From Bremia lactucae (taxonomy: Eukaryota; Oomycota; Peronosporomycetes; Peronosporales; Peronosporaceae), in contig NC_090619.1 in assembly GCF_004359215.1 (NCBI RefSeq), positions 4,484,794-4,548,793 on the forward strand: a DNA stretch of 64,000 nt. The letters run 5' to 3'. The notes under the pieces were generated by a model, which was not told the DNA's origin, ran no database searches, and worked only from the letters and a program-made list of their open reading frames with translations. The position numbers and the translations under genes were made by a program. Shown here piece by piece: positions 11,134 to 22,215 of the stretch (positions are counted from its first letter, which is position 1; each line of letters starts with the position of its first letter).

Positions 11134-11201
11134 TATGTCGACCATCAATTCCGAACTTAATCGCCGTTCCGATTTTACTCGCGGGATCGGCGTACTTGAC
11201 C

Positions 11202-11651
11202 TGTAACGGGGGTGTATCGTTACATGAAATTAACAATAAAAGATTGTTAATTAATATTATCCAAAAGGCAGATAATATTTGGAGGAAATTACTTTAAATA
11301 GTAATTTCCTGAATTCTTATCCATAAATAGGTATAGACCATTATGTCTATTTATTCCGCAGACTAATCAGCTGTAGAAGTAATCAAAGAGAGTTACGAGA
11401 TAAGATAGATAAGAATTCATTTACATGCTTAGTATTAGTTTATAGTTAAGACAACATTTACAAAGATAGATTAACAAAGACACTTAACTATATTAATACA
11501 GTTTTCATTTTACCCTTAAGTTAACTTGTCTTAAGGGAAGTCTTCCTCTGCACGTACAGTGTACGTCACCTAACGTAAGGCACCACTCACAACTGAAGCA
11601 GTGTGAAGTGGACTTGTACTGAAGCAGTACAAGTCGTAGTGCCCCGTTACA
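11202..11651 (+). repeat. LTR, family A
   Basis: 450 bp from TGTAACGGGG to CCCCGTTACA with the same internal order as the copy at 51071. Flanks TGACC and CGTCA do not match, so no target duplication is seen. The 360 bp to the right (11652-12011) hold nothing I can identify. Confidence 0.85.
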
Positions 11652-12011
11652 CGTCACCTTCTTTACTTATTCCAAAATAACTATATCGCTGTTGCCCAAC
11701 GTTTCGTGTGGACTTATCTGACACAGCAACATCATTGTTCAGCATCGACAGCCCATGCACCAGTTCGTTTTAGGCTTGTTCAATGTCTCAATATTTTTTA
11801 CTTGTTTGGTTACAACACAACTTTATCTTTGGGTAGGTTGCCTCGACACCCCTTCATCTCTTCACCAATGCCAATAATAATGCCAAATTGTCCACTTTGT
11901 GCAACTTTTCTCTTTTATGGATCTCGGTACACATTACATGGTGATCTAAAACAACAATTCGCGAAGTAACGGGGCTTGCTTGATTAGCATATTTATCGGT
12001 GCGGCACGATC

Positions 12012-12254
12012 TCAATTCGCACTTGTGGAAGCACTGTTCAATGTGAAGGCAGCATATTCCACCGTATCGCCCCAGAAATTCGGCGGTAAGTTACAAGCAT
12101 ATATTACACAGTGATCCATATTCATAATGGTCCTGTGCATCATCTTGGTTTTTGCATTGCTAGCTTCACTGCGTTGGCTTGAAACACTCGTCTTCTCATA
12201 GAATGATTGGACTACTGATTTATTTCTCCCTGAGTCCGTGCGGAGTTCGTGCAC
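12012..12254 (-). pseudogene. Ty1/copia integrase fragment
   Basis: 80-codon minus frame that reads KTKMMHRTIMNMDHCVIYA and LPPNFWGDTVEYAAFTLN. It corresponds to the part of copia integrase after the catalytic core (R-x-I-M-x-M, LPxxxWxxAVxxAxxxxN). Nothing else of this element is recognisable nearby, so it is an isolated scrap. Confidence 0.7.
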
Positions 12255-12799
12255 ACGACAAACAAACGTTTATCGAAAAATACCAAATTTCTTACAACTT
12301 CATGGCTGCAGCATTCTTGGTATGTTGCAAGGAAAATTACGGCAATAGTTGCTTTTGTGACTAACTAAGCTAATCATGTAGCGGTTACTTAAACGTTCCT
12401 CGTGCGTCATTAAACCGTAGGTCCAAGTGTATGACGATTGATTAATGAGTGGTCACCCGTATCTTTTCGATTGCCGATTCTTCGTGTGTTTTCCTTGTGT
12501 ACGCTTTAAGCGATTAATTTTACACTTGTCCGTCAGGAAAATGGTAAAGAAATCATGCCATGACCAGCGCTAATCTAATCGCACGGTCTCAAGTGCGACA
12601 ACCGATTTCAAAGCCAGCCATAGTGGCGTTACCCTTGGCTTAGTGGACTTGCGGATATTTATTGATCCGTCATCGAGGGCTCGGACATCCGCGGCATCGC
12701 CTAATGCGGCTAAACATGCGCCGCGACTATCGGCGCTCCGATCGATGACGTCGCTGTGAGCGAGTTCTGCTACAGCAGCAGTCAATAGCCCGGTTTGTC

Positions 12800-13134
12800 C
12801 GGCATCTGTGGACAAACAAAAAGAGAACGCTGACGAAGGTGGAAGAAAGAACATAGATCGTGTAATCCTTTCGACCGAATGCATAAGAGACTCAGCAGTA
12901 ATAAACTTGGCGGTGAGTAAACTCGCTTTAGATTTATTGGACCCTTTAAGGTACTCAAAAAGCCTACACTCTCGACATTTCTTCGTTCCTGCGATTGCAC
13001 CCTACGTTCTACGTCGGGCAGCTGAAAGCGTATGTTCTAGCTACGACTTTCGAGTCTTGATCAGCAGGCTGAGTAGATGGCGCGTAAATAGAGCGTCCAT
13101 CGTGGCGAGCTCGTCGCTGAGCAAATTCGAGTGA
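12800..13134 (+). pseudogene. Gypsy integrase C-terminus fragment
   Basis: The plus frame reads KQKENADEGGRKN, DRVILSTECIRDSAV, then degraded sequence. This matches the region after the integrase core of another gypsy lineage (N-x-RKN, DRVLLST-xx-IR). The expected following segment for a basic fold and chromodomain is not readable. The stretch 13135-14640 contains open frames of up to 161 codons (13214-13699) without any recognisable motif; it is probably more decayed element. Confidence 0.55.
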
Positions 13135-14639
13135 GGCTGCGATCCAGCTTGCGGATGACCAACGATATGGCGCTCCAGCATCCTCACACGTCATTTGTGA
13201 GCTCGAAGCCAAATTGCTTCTAATCGCTGAAGACGCGGGTCTCCCCGAGGCGAGATATAATTACGACAACGTTATGGAGAATGAAACACCAGCGAGTTGC
13301 AAATTCGTTCTCCGCCTCGCGCAAGTGAGTTGCACAGACCTGTCGATGATCCGGCGGAATCGACGCAATCCGCCACAAATAGTGGAGGCTTTCTTCTCAC
13401 CTAGACTACGGTTGTACTTGCCGACCCAAGCCTGTTTGATCTCGCTGAGCGGTCGCTCAGTGATGTGGGTTCTCCAAGCTGCCCTAGTCGGTCTAGGCAT
13501 GGTGGAGCAAAACAGACATCTACATCCACGTGGACGAAGCAGAGGCGGCTCTCGTTTCAAGCGTTCTCACACACTCTTTCGCGTAGGCGCTGAGGAAATG
13601 ATAAACTCAAAGTCTTCCCTGTCGACCAACAAATTGATAAAGCCACAACCGGACATCATCCGATTCCAGCGTCGAATGAAGGCACACCACGACGTCTGAA
13701 GCGCATCGTATCTGCCGCCGTCAATCATATTTCCACGCTGGCTCGGAAGCGCTGGAAATGATCTCGCGTGGTGACAGGAGAGTCCGGAGTATCCGCTCCA
13801 GACAAGTCATGCAGCGCCCACGGCCGAATGTCGGCGTCCCTTATGTGGACGTATGCACTGCCGCTAATGGCTCTATGCGGCTCTGCGTGGTTGCTTACAC
13901 CTCGTTCCACCATCTTTGCCTGAATTTCTGTGTCTTCTTCATCTCGTGTTTTTTCAGTGAGCACTCGCGGTGCGTGAGTGCTGTCTTGGGAGGGGGTGAT
14001 GCAATGGGCCATTTCCCTTTAATTTACACATACTTGTTATCTTAGTAGGGTGCTTAGTGGGTGTAGCACGTTGCATGTTTCTGTGTTATTAATGAAGAGC
14101 CGAACCCATTACTAGCCAGCAAGATGTCGGCACGTAGATGGAAAACTTCCATGAGGTCGGGAAGTCTTTTAATAGTTAGAGGTATCAGAGGTAAATTTTA
14201 CATAAATTATGGACTTTCCTAACGCTTTCTCACGTGCACGTGAAAGCCAGCTAACGTCGATCTAAACCCTATCATTTAACGTAGACATGAGTAATAAGGC
14301 ATAAACTTAAATAAAAGAAAGTTTGCTCTTCCATTTTGTCAGCGGTTCGTCTCTGTCGGTACGCCGCATTTGTGATGGAATGTTTATCAAAGTCGGCAAT
14401 AGCCTTATCGCTATTACTGGTTTGTCTTCCTCAATGTTGATTAAATCAACCCCGTATCATTCGCATTGAATGTTTTGTCAATGTCGGGCCAAAATTCAAT
14501 GGCGCTGATGTTAAAGAAGTCGGCATACGGACCAAAGAAAGCGGGTCGACTATGGAGCAAATTATTTGCACTCGAAGTTGTGTCAAAATGGATTTCAGCA
14601 ATGCACCACTGACATGTGCCTATATTACAAGTATGATAG

Positions 14640-15272
14640 TTTTTAATTAGCCCTCTTTAAAGCAAATGTTTTAAAGAGAGTCTTCCTCGGCATACTGGCA
14701 TTAGCATCCACAAGGGTTTCTCAACCGGACTTCTCTAAGTGCGCCAACTTGTTCACCAGGTCAGACCTATGTATATCAAATACTGCGCTGTACAAGGGAA
14801 AATCGCGCAAACCTCTGCATCACCTGATCAACATTCAGTCGAATTTGGACCGTTTAAGGCACCTTGCAAATGCACAGTAGCCGCAGTCGCCATCGCCATC
14901 CACATCAATCTTAAAGCGTACAGTGGACCAGAAAAAATGATGCACAAAGTCTTGGAGAGTTTTGATGATGACATTCTTCCGTAGTGGCTCTTTGAGCCTA
15001 TAAATCCAATTGACTCGAGGGGCAAGAAAGTATCAGTACAATCTCACTGAGCTCATGCGGAAATTAAGCATGCGTCAGTCGTAACGGGGTGTACCGTTAC
15101 ATACGTATCATTTCCTGTAAGAGGAATAATAAATAAAATCTCCTCGGAGAGGAACAAAGAAAGCAGTACAAAATGAATATCTTTCTTGTTTTGTACTTAA
15201 TAGTTCCAATATTATCAAATTTGGTAATATTGGCGCAATTAGTCATTAGCTCAGTCTCAGCTACGAAAAGAA
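14640..15272 (+). repeat. Inverted repeat, left arm
   Basis: Matches the reverse complement of 16102-16735, starting from the shared CCCTCTTTAAAGCAAATG segment. The arms differ at many positions (for example within the frame at 14739-14984 and its partner at 16367-16621), so they are diverged relatives, not a copy error. The arm includes an LTR-like start TGTAACGGGG-type at about 15081. Confidence 0.75.
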
Positions 15273-15389
15273 CAAATCTTCCACATAAATTCCCACCACT
15301 GTCATATGTCAGCATCGATTTAATAAAATCAAGTTCTTCTGTTTCTATCTAGTTAATACTAACTTAATTTAAACTAATATAAAACATGT

Positions 15390-16100
15390 AATAAGGTCTT
15401 ATCTGTCTCTCTCTTTGCGCGCGTCCAGCGCTGACTGGACCGCGAAGTAGAAATAATGGTCTATATTCTACCAATGGATAAGGTTTTAGAAAATTACCGT
15501 GTAAAGTAAGATTCTCCAAATATTTTCCATCTTTTCTATAATATATTAATTAATAACCTTTTAGTATTAATTTCATGTAACGATTCATCCCGTTACAGAG
15601 GACGTATGAGAGTAAAACGATCAAGTAAAAAATAGCTCGTAGCTACCCCAATTCCATACTAAAGCAAGAGCTTAGCAGTCTCAGCGAGTTGGGTACACAA
15701 ACTGTAACAGCAGCACTACGTATGGCAATCTTGATAGTGGCCGTGTGCGCTCAATCGTTTGCCACCGTACTCGTTATGCATAATCATGCCGTGGAAACCT
15801 TTAATCTTGATATTTTGTCAGACTTGCAGAGGTAAATGTTGTATGCGCGTGACGTCGTCGTCATCATTTTATTCGCACAGTTGCTACCCCTCGTTGTCCA
15901 TCAGCGATTGTTCCTCGGCATTTAATTGTGCCAAATACTTGTCTAGCATAGTAAGAGATGGCAAACCCGAGGAAATGTCAAATCCTACAATACCGCTCTC
16001 CAGTGCCGCAATGCAACACTTATTCGGCTAGAGGCAATGAAGACGCAGTTGCTATTCGCGAACGTCCTAGACGCGTCGAGCTTAGACAACATCGATGTCC
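15390..16100 (+). repeat. Direct repeat, first copy, ending at an N
   Basis: 711 bp that reappear at 16807-17517 with an offset of 1417 bp and no difference that I can see. It includes the 5' end of a reversed family A-like LTR (to 15596) and a small candidate gene. It ends precisely at a single N (16101). Confidence 0.85.
15722..16031 (+). CDS. Candidate small secreted protein, copy 1 (86 aa, one intron)
   Basis: ATG at 15722 opens a hydrophobic N-terminus (MAILIVAVCAQSFATVLV) that looks like a signal peptide. The frame meets a stop after 37 codons unless a 49-bp intron is removed (15832-15880, GTAAAT...CACAG). The join then leads to a Cys-bearing segment (CYPSLSISDCSS, NCAKYLSS) ending at HLFG. 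Three closely spaced cysteines and a signal peptide recall secreted oomycete proteins, but I recognise no family. The splice model is inferred from consensus sites and frame only. An identical copy is at 17139-17448; because of the N at 16101 one of the two may be an assembly artefact. Confidence 0.35.
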
Positions 16101-16101
16101 N
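16101..16101. other. Single undetermined base at a repeat junction
   Basis: One N lies exactly where the direct repeat copy stops and the inverted arm begins, which suggests a contig join. Confidence 0.95.
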
Positions 16102-16735
16102 TTTCGTAGCTGAGACTGAGCTAATGACTACTTGCGCCAATATTACCAAATTTGATAATATTGGAACTATTAAGTACAAAATAATAAAGATATTCATTTT
16201 GTACTGCTTTCTTTATTCCTCTCAGAGGAGATTTTATTTATTATTCCTCTTAAAGGAAATGATACTTATGTAACGGTACACTTCGTTACGACTGACGTAT
16301 GCTTAATTTCCGCATGAGCTCAGTGAGATTGTAGTAATGCTTTCTTGCCCCTCGAGTCAATTGGATTTATAGGCTCAAAGAGCCAGTACGGAAGAATGTC
16401 ATCATCAAAATTCTCCAAGACTTTGTGCCATCATTTTCTGGTCCACCGTACGCTTTAAGATCGATGTGGATGGCGATGGCGACTGCGGCTACTGTGCATT
16501 TGCAAGGTGCCTTAAACGGTCCAAATTCGACTGGGTGTTGATTAGGTGATGCAGAAGTTTGCGCGATTTTTGCCTTGTACAGGGCAGTATTTGGTGTACA
16601 TGGGTCTGACCTTGTGAACAAGTTGGCGCTCTTAGCGAAGTCCGGTTGAGAAACCCTTGTGGATGCTAATGCCAGTATGCCGAGGAAGACTCTTCTTAAA
16701 ACATTTGCTTTAAAGAGGGCTAATTAAAAACTGTA
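16102..16735 (-). repeat. Inverted repeat, right arm
   Basis: Reverse-complement relative of 14640-15272. The minus frame 16621-16367 (KIAQTSASPNQHPVEFGPF) parallels the plus frame at 14739-14984 with several substitutions. No known domain is seen in either. Confidence 0.75.
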
Positions 16736-16806
16736 TTTAATATATCCAAGTTCTTCTGTTTCTATTTAGTTAATACTAACTTATTTTAAACTAATACAAA
16801 GCAGGT

Positions 16807-17517
16807 AATAAAGTCTTATCTGTCTCTCTCTTTGCGCGCGTCCAGCGCTGACTGGACCGCGAAGTAGAAATAATGGTCTATATTCTACCAATGGATAAGG
16901 TTTTAGAAAATTACCGTGTAAAGTAAGATTCTCCAAATATTTTCCATCTTTTCTATAATATATTAATTAATAACCTTTTAGTATTAATTTCATGTAACGA
17001 TTCATCCCGTTACAGAGGACGTATGAGAGTAAAACGATCAAGTAAAAAATAGCTCGTAGCTACCCCAATTCCATACTAAAGCAAGAGCTTAGCAGTCTCA
17101 GCGAGTTGGGTACACAAACTGTAACAGCAGCACTACGTATGGCAATCTTGATAGTGGCCGTGTGCGCTCAATCGTTTGCCACCGTACTCGTTATGCATAA
17201 TCATGCCGTGGAAACCTTTAATCTTGATATTTTGTCAGACTTGCAGAGGTAAATGTTGTATGCGCGTGACGTCGTCGTCATCATTTTATTCGCACAGTTG
17301 CTACCCCTCGTTGTCCATCAGCGATTGTTCCTCGGCATTTAATTGTGCCAAATACTTGTCTAGCATAGTAAGAGATGGCAAACCCGAGGAAATGTCAAAT
17401 CCTACAATACCGCTCTCCAGTGCCGCAATGCAACACTTATTCGGCTAGAGGCAATGAAGACGCAGTTGCTATTCGCGAACGTCCTAGACGCGTCGAGCTT
17501 AGACAACATCGATGTCC
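16807..17517 (+). repeat. Direct repeat, second copy
   Basis: Second copy of 15390-16100. Unlike the first, it continues without a break into unique sequence after 17517. Upstream of 16807 the two copies differ at many positions, so identity begins there. Confidence 0.85.
17139..17448 (+). CDS. Candidate small secreted protein, copy 2 (86 aa, one intron)
   Basis: Same sequence as copy 1. Exon 1 is 17139-17248, the proposed intron 17249-17297 and exon 2 17298-17448. Reading past the stop, 17454-17708 is open for 84 codons without a recognisable domain. From 17709 to the effector start at 18248 I see only non-coding sequence, presumably including the effector promoter. Confidence 0.35.
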
Positions 17518-18247
17518 AGCAACAGGCAAAACGTCGCGACGCACGATCGTGCGTATTCCATCTTCAATCAACGTATACAATAAATACGTATCTCCCTAGG
17601 ATGCATCCGAACATACCAACGGGTCCCTACGATCGGCTCAGGAATGTAGTACTTATAGGAATCGCAGCTACACATATGAGCGCCAACAAGCTCTCGATTA
17701 TTGTGTGAAGTTACTTTCTACCCCACTAGCAAGAAATCGAACGCTCCGCCGCCATGGCTATTCTCAAAGTGATTAAGCCACATATGTTCACGATGGCTTA
17801 AAGACTAGACTACTAAAACGAAAAACTCTAAAAACGAGCTGTGCAAGTTTTAAAGAAGCTATCGTCGGAATCGGACCTGGGTTGCGATGTTATTCTTCTC
17901 GACGCCACGTTTCCCAAGGTCTTAAGACTCGAGATGCCGGCGTATAGAGGAGCGTCAGTAAACTCGTGCGGACGATAGCAATAAAACGAGCCAGTTTAAA
18001 GATGGTTTTCAGCTTGAAACCTAGTTCATCCTGAAGAATTCCGTCCCGAGTGAAATTTTAGAAATATTGCAAAGACGTGAACTTTCCACTTAAGATGTGT
18101 TTTCTATGCATCGACCAAATTAAAGAAAATACATTTCGACCTGATCTGGGTTCAATCATCGTCACACCGCAAATTTAAATTCTTCATACTTCACTACACT
18201 TAAATTGTTAAACGCGATAAGGTCTCAAAAAATAATCTTCTAACTCA

Positions 18248-19258
18248 ATGGTTCGTGTCTACGTCGCCGCATTGACAGGTTTCCTCGCGCTTAGCGCGTC
18301 GGCCTCTGCTACTTTACAGTTGACGTCGGTAAACGAATCATTGGCTGATGCTTATGACAGTACCGCTCCTGCACGAGGGAAATTACGCGCTTACGCAGCA
18401 ACAAATGTCGAGAGCGACGAAAGAGCTTTCAGTAATTTACTTGAACATCTCAAAACCCTTAATGTTTTGTTCTCGCCGCTTTCAAAGGAGCGCATGGAAG
18501 CAGCAATATCTAAAAGCGACAGCAGCGTGGTCAAGCATCTCTCGGAGGATGGAGCGGTCAACGAGAAGAAACTTGGAATTGGAAGAGATGGTGTAAAAGC
18601 TTTTGAACCTGCAAAAGTTTCGAAGGTGAAGATGATTCTAGAAGACATCTTTCGAAAGCCTTACAATAAAATTTTGTTGAAAGTGCTTTCGAAAGCGAAT
18701 GGGGGTGAGCGAAATCTAGTGCGCAACTTAGCGCAAGCGGAAATGCTCGGTTTTAAAGTGTTTTTTCTTAAGTCAACTCTCGCTTCCAAGTGAGAGCGGG
18801 ACGGTGTGTCGCTGATGGATGTCTGGTCATATATCTGCAAAGATGTAAATGCCCCAACTGAAGAGGAAATGAAGATTTTCTCGCACTGGTGTGGATAAGC
18901 TTTTGTTCTATCGGCGAAAGGGAAATTCTCGGCAGAGGAGACTGTTATTGAAAAGACGCTCCTCAAAGTTCATAATGACAACAAGAACAAGAAAGGCAAG
19001 CTTGCAATCAACATGCTGGCTCAGATTCACCTGTCGCGCAAGTTTAAGGTCGATGCCAATTTCTTTGAATTGTATGATCCGTCACCTTCTTCACTCAAGA
19101 AATTATTGCTTGAACTTGAGAAGAGTCCGCGTGCTTACGATCTCGATGTAGAGTTATATCGACTTCTCAAACAGGCTGTAACCGACGATAAGTTCATGAA
19201 AGGCATTTGGGACAGATCGACCAAGAAGCCTGAACAGCCCAACGCCAAACGAAATTAG
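18248..19258 (+). pseudogene. GKLR-type secreted effector gene with two in-frame stops
   Basis: Starts at ATG 18248 with a typical signal peptide (residues 1-21, MVRVYVAALTGFLALSASASA). Residues 44-47 are GKLR, the RXLR variant found in Bremia effectors, and residues 57-59 are DER, the dEER partner. Such proteins are delivered into plant cells during infection. A helical C-terminal region follows, of the kind that forms WY-type folds. The frame is broken by TGA at 18791-18793 (codon 182) and TAA at 18896-18898 (codon 217), yet it stays open and protein-like to a TAG at 19256, a total of 336 sense positions with no length change. Either the gene is newly dead or a 181-residue truncated form is made. 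It lies alone between repeats. Family call from motifs only. Confidence 0.75.
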
Positions 19259-19604
19259 AAAAGCTTGGGTTTAATGAGGACCGAAGTCAGTGATCAATCG
19301 GATTCATAATTTTAGTTTCGACTAGAAAGGGCTTTAATTGATAAAGAAACGACTTGGCTAAAGTTTGCGTTTTGACAGAATAAGTATGTGCTTATGAAGT
19401 TAAATTTTGGACATTCATGCATAATTTGGTAAGCAAATTCATTTTACGTCCTTATTGTCTTCCACGACTTGCAATACACCGATTACAAGCGGCTACACGA
19501 AAAGCATCTCACATCCCAAGCAAATAAAAAGTCGAAGTCAGATGTTGATTCTAGCATGCTTAAAACGAAAATTGCTTTTGTGCTGTTGCCAGCATTATAA
19601 TTCT

Positions 19605-19868
19605 TGTAACGGAACTTACCTTGCTCCCTAAGTCAGAGGAAGACTTAGAAAGTCAAAGATCCACTTATTTCTAAGGAACTAATAGGTTTGATAACTTATT
19701 GAGCTGTACAGATAGTAAAGCTTTGTGAATCCTAAATTAAGGGATTCCGGGGCTCGTAGAATGAAGTGGCAACTAGAGCCCGAGAGCATGAACCTTAGAA
19801 AGGCTTCTGTCTCTCACATCTCAAAAATCGAGCCTTAGGAAGGAACTAGACACTTTAAGATCAAACTG
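19605..19868 (-). repeat. LTR, family C-like, truncated
   Basis: Begins TGTAACGGAACTTACC and shares CTAAGTCAGAGGAAGACTTAG, ACTAATAGG and AGGCTTCT-type blocks with the triplet at 7879-9357, in the same orientation. It is cut at 19868 by the neighbouring LTR. The 345 bp between the effector and this LTR hold nothing recognised. Confidence 0.65.
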
Positions 19869-20383
19869 TGTAGGCGGACGCTTCTTAAGCTGCACGCACT
19901 ACAATGCACACACTTTCAAGCAAATGAGGGAGCGGTTTGACCGTCTTCTTATACGTGCAATGAGGTAGTTGGTGGGCGCTTAAGAGATCTCACCCGTCAA
20001 ACTTGTACCTTAGGACAAGTGTTGTCACGGAAGCGGAAGTCCGGCTTCACGTGTCCACTTACTAACTAGGATGTTTTAAGACTGATTTATATTTAATCGA
20101 ATTAAAAATAAATACCTTTTGCCAATCGATAGATGCCATCTCTGATGATGTACAACCCTACGTTGCGAGCGTATTATTTGAATACCTCGGATTACGGATG
20201 ACGCTAGTCGTCATCCCTTTCAATGCGAATGCACCTATATTCATCACATACACAAGGGTTGGTCACTTCGTGCACCACACCCAAGTGGCAGGTCTACTTT
20301 ACTAAGTAATTGACCATCCCGTTAAGTAAACAAAGGGTACTTAATGGTTTTGTGTAACATCAGAGCAACTTTAGCCCGTTACA
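19869..20383 (-). repeat. LTR, family B
   Basis: 515 bp. On the minus strand it runs TGTAACGGGCTAAAGTTGC...CGCCTACA, the same termini as the copy at 54665-55221. It contains GAGGTAGTTGG and AGCGGTTTGACC-type blocks also seen near 57190-57260. It appears to have landed in the family C LTR on its left. Confidence 0.65.
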
Positions 20384-22215
20384 CCACCCCTTTTTTAAAC
20401 GTATTTTACATTCTGTAAAAGCGTGAGCGGGAGGAAGAGGGACAGCAAGCTGCTTTACTCGCCACTTATAGTCCACTCTATCACTCTCAGCGACTAGTAT
20501 GTGTACATTCTTGTCATCACACGGCGCCTGACAGGTCACCTACGAGGGGTCAAGCTGATGGATCGTCTGTAAAGACACCCACACAACCACGGACGAAGCG
20601 CACGCGCAGCAATAAATCACTGCCGCCGCCTAGCATCTCAGTTCCAACGCCGAAAGCTACTGCTGCTGTCGCACCAACTAGAATTTAAGAATTATCACAC
20701 TCGCACGGAGGATTTAGAGCCGTCGCTTATTGTTGACTACAACGCGTCGACACTGCTACCATCACCTCATAGTAGTGATGAGCACAGCGAGCTAATGTGG
20801 TGGGATAATGGCGCTTTACCCCCATCCAAACTTCACCCTTGCTCTAACATGGAGACGCCCAACGTTTGCAAATGCCAACTTCCCTTTCGTCAACAAAGTG
20901 ACTGTCACATCGTATGCGCTGGCTAGCGCAGCGACTATTCGTGAGAGCGTTGTCCAAAAAGGCGCAGCTGCTTCTCAGTTAGGTAGAACCAGAACACCTG
21001 TCGCTCAATTCATCATTCACAAAGGGTCTGACGCAGAAGAGTCTGAGCGTAAAACTCCACCGACGGCACGTGAGCCTGTCCTGTCGGTGCCGGCATTGAA
21101 CATGGCTATGTGACTGGTGGCATAATACCGATCCGACCTCCATCCGAATGGCCTTATTTGAATAGAACTATTGCGGCACACAAAGAGCGCGCTTCTCTAG
21201 ATGCACGTAATTATTTTGGCATCTATAGTTCGTGAAAAGCTCAGGTGGAATCACTTGATCGTGTTATCCTGATCACGTCGTGTTGCATTCAAATACGTCA
21301 ACCGACAATACGAAGCGGAATACCTGCGCCGTTTTCAGCCACATTCCGATATGTCAAAACAACGCCCGCAGCAAATTAACTTGGCTCGCTTGCGTGTGAA
21401 ACAAATCATTGGCGATACTGAACCCCCTGTTTTCACTCACCACACCGCTCCTGCTAGTCCATTCCGAACTAGCAGAGCGACAACCGGTGCTCCTTCTCGT
21501 AGGCAGCAGGCCCGGTACATCGATGCGCAGCCTGTCGACCGGTTCCCAAAAGTTAAAAATCTTGAATATCCTCTCCACTGGACGAGAATTTGATATTTCT
21601 GCTACACGGAGTGATGAGCAGCCAATCTTCAACAAGGAAGTGTCGCTCTCTAGCAGCATCCATCAGTGTAGGTGGTAAACGCTACCAGTCCGTGATTCAC
21701 TGTTTACAGTACTAGACAACCTACACTGAATACGCCTACTTGCGCACCGCACAATCGTGTCTTATAACGATTAACGGGGTTGATTTAAACTTAAACCAAC
21801 CAGACAATAGAGCTTATGTCTTATTGCATCAATGTCACCAAATTTGGTAATATTGGAAGTTTGCTGGGAAGTCCTACCTTCCAAAGGGTTAATTTTAAGG
21901 CTTTAGAATAGAATAAATGTATAACTGTACAAATAAATTTAATTTCTTCGCAACAAATTTCTATCTACTACTGACTTTATATATATTATAACAAACTCTG
22001 TATGGCTATGAGAGAAATAAATAAAGAAGTACATAATTTGTGTCTCCATAAATTCGACTTCATCCTGTAATTTTCCTCTGCACGTCGTGTACGTGAAGTA
22101 ATCGAGGCGGCCCACATTCAATGGAAAGAATATGTATTTTTCCTTTACAGAAAATACTATATATTATTCCTTATATAGGTAATACTCTTAATATAACAGG
22201 ACACCCCGTTACATC
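20384..22215. other. Unrecognised, repeat-derived stretch
   Basis: Contains one ATG frame of 101 codons (20808-21113) with no domain I recognise, and an 80-codon frame at 21351-21593. From about 21740 to 22215 it resembles LTR sequence: ACCAAATTTGGTAATATTGG also occurs, reversed or direct, near 15220, 16145 and 26340, and CCCCGTTACATCCC closes the stretch. I can support no gene here. Confidence 0.4.

Noticed and set aside
15759..16031. Unspliced 90-codon frame in place of the spliced small secreted protein
   Set aside because: It starts at TTG; the upstream ATG with a signal peptide needs the 49-bp intron, which has consensus ends.
20808..21113. 101-codon frame as a gene
   Set aside because: Low similarity to anything recognised and surrounded by LTR scraps.
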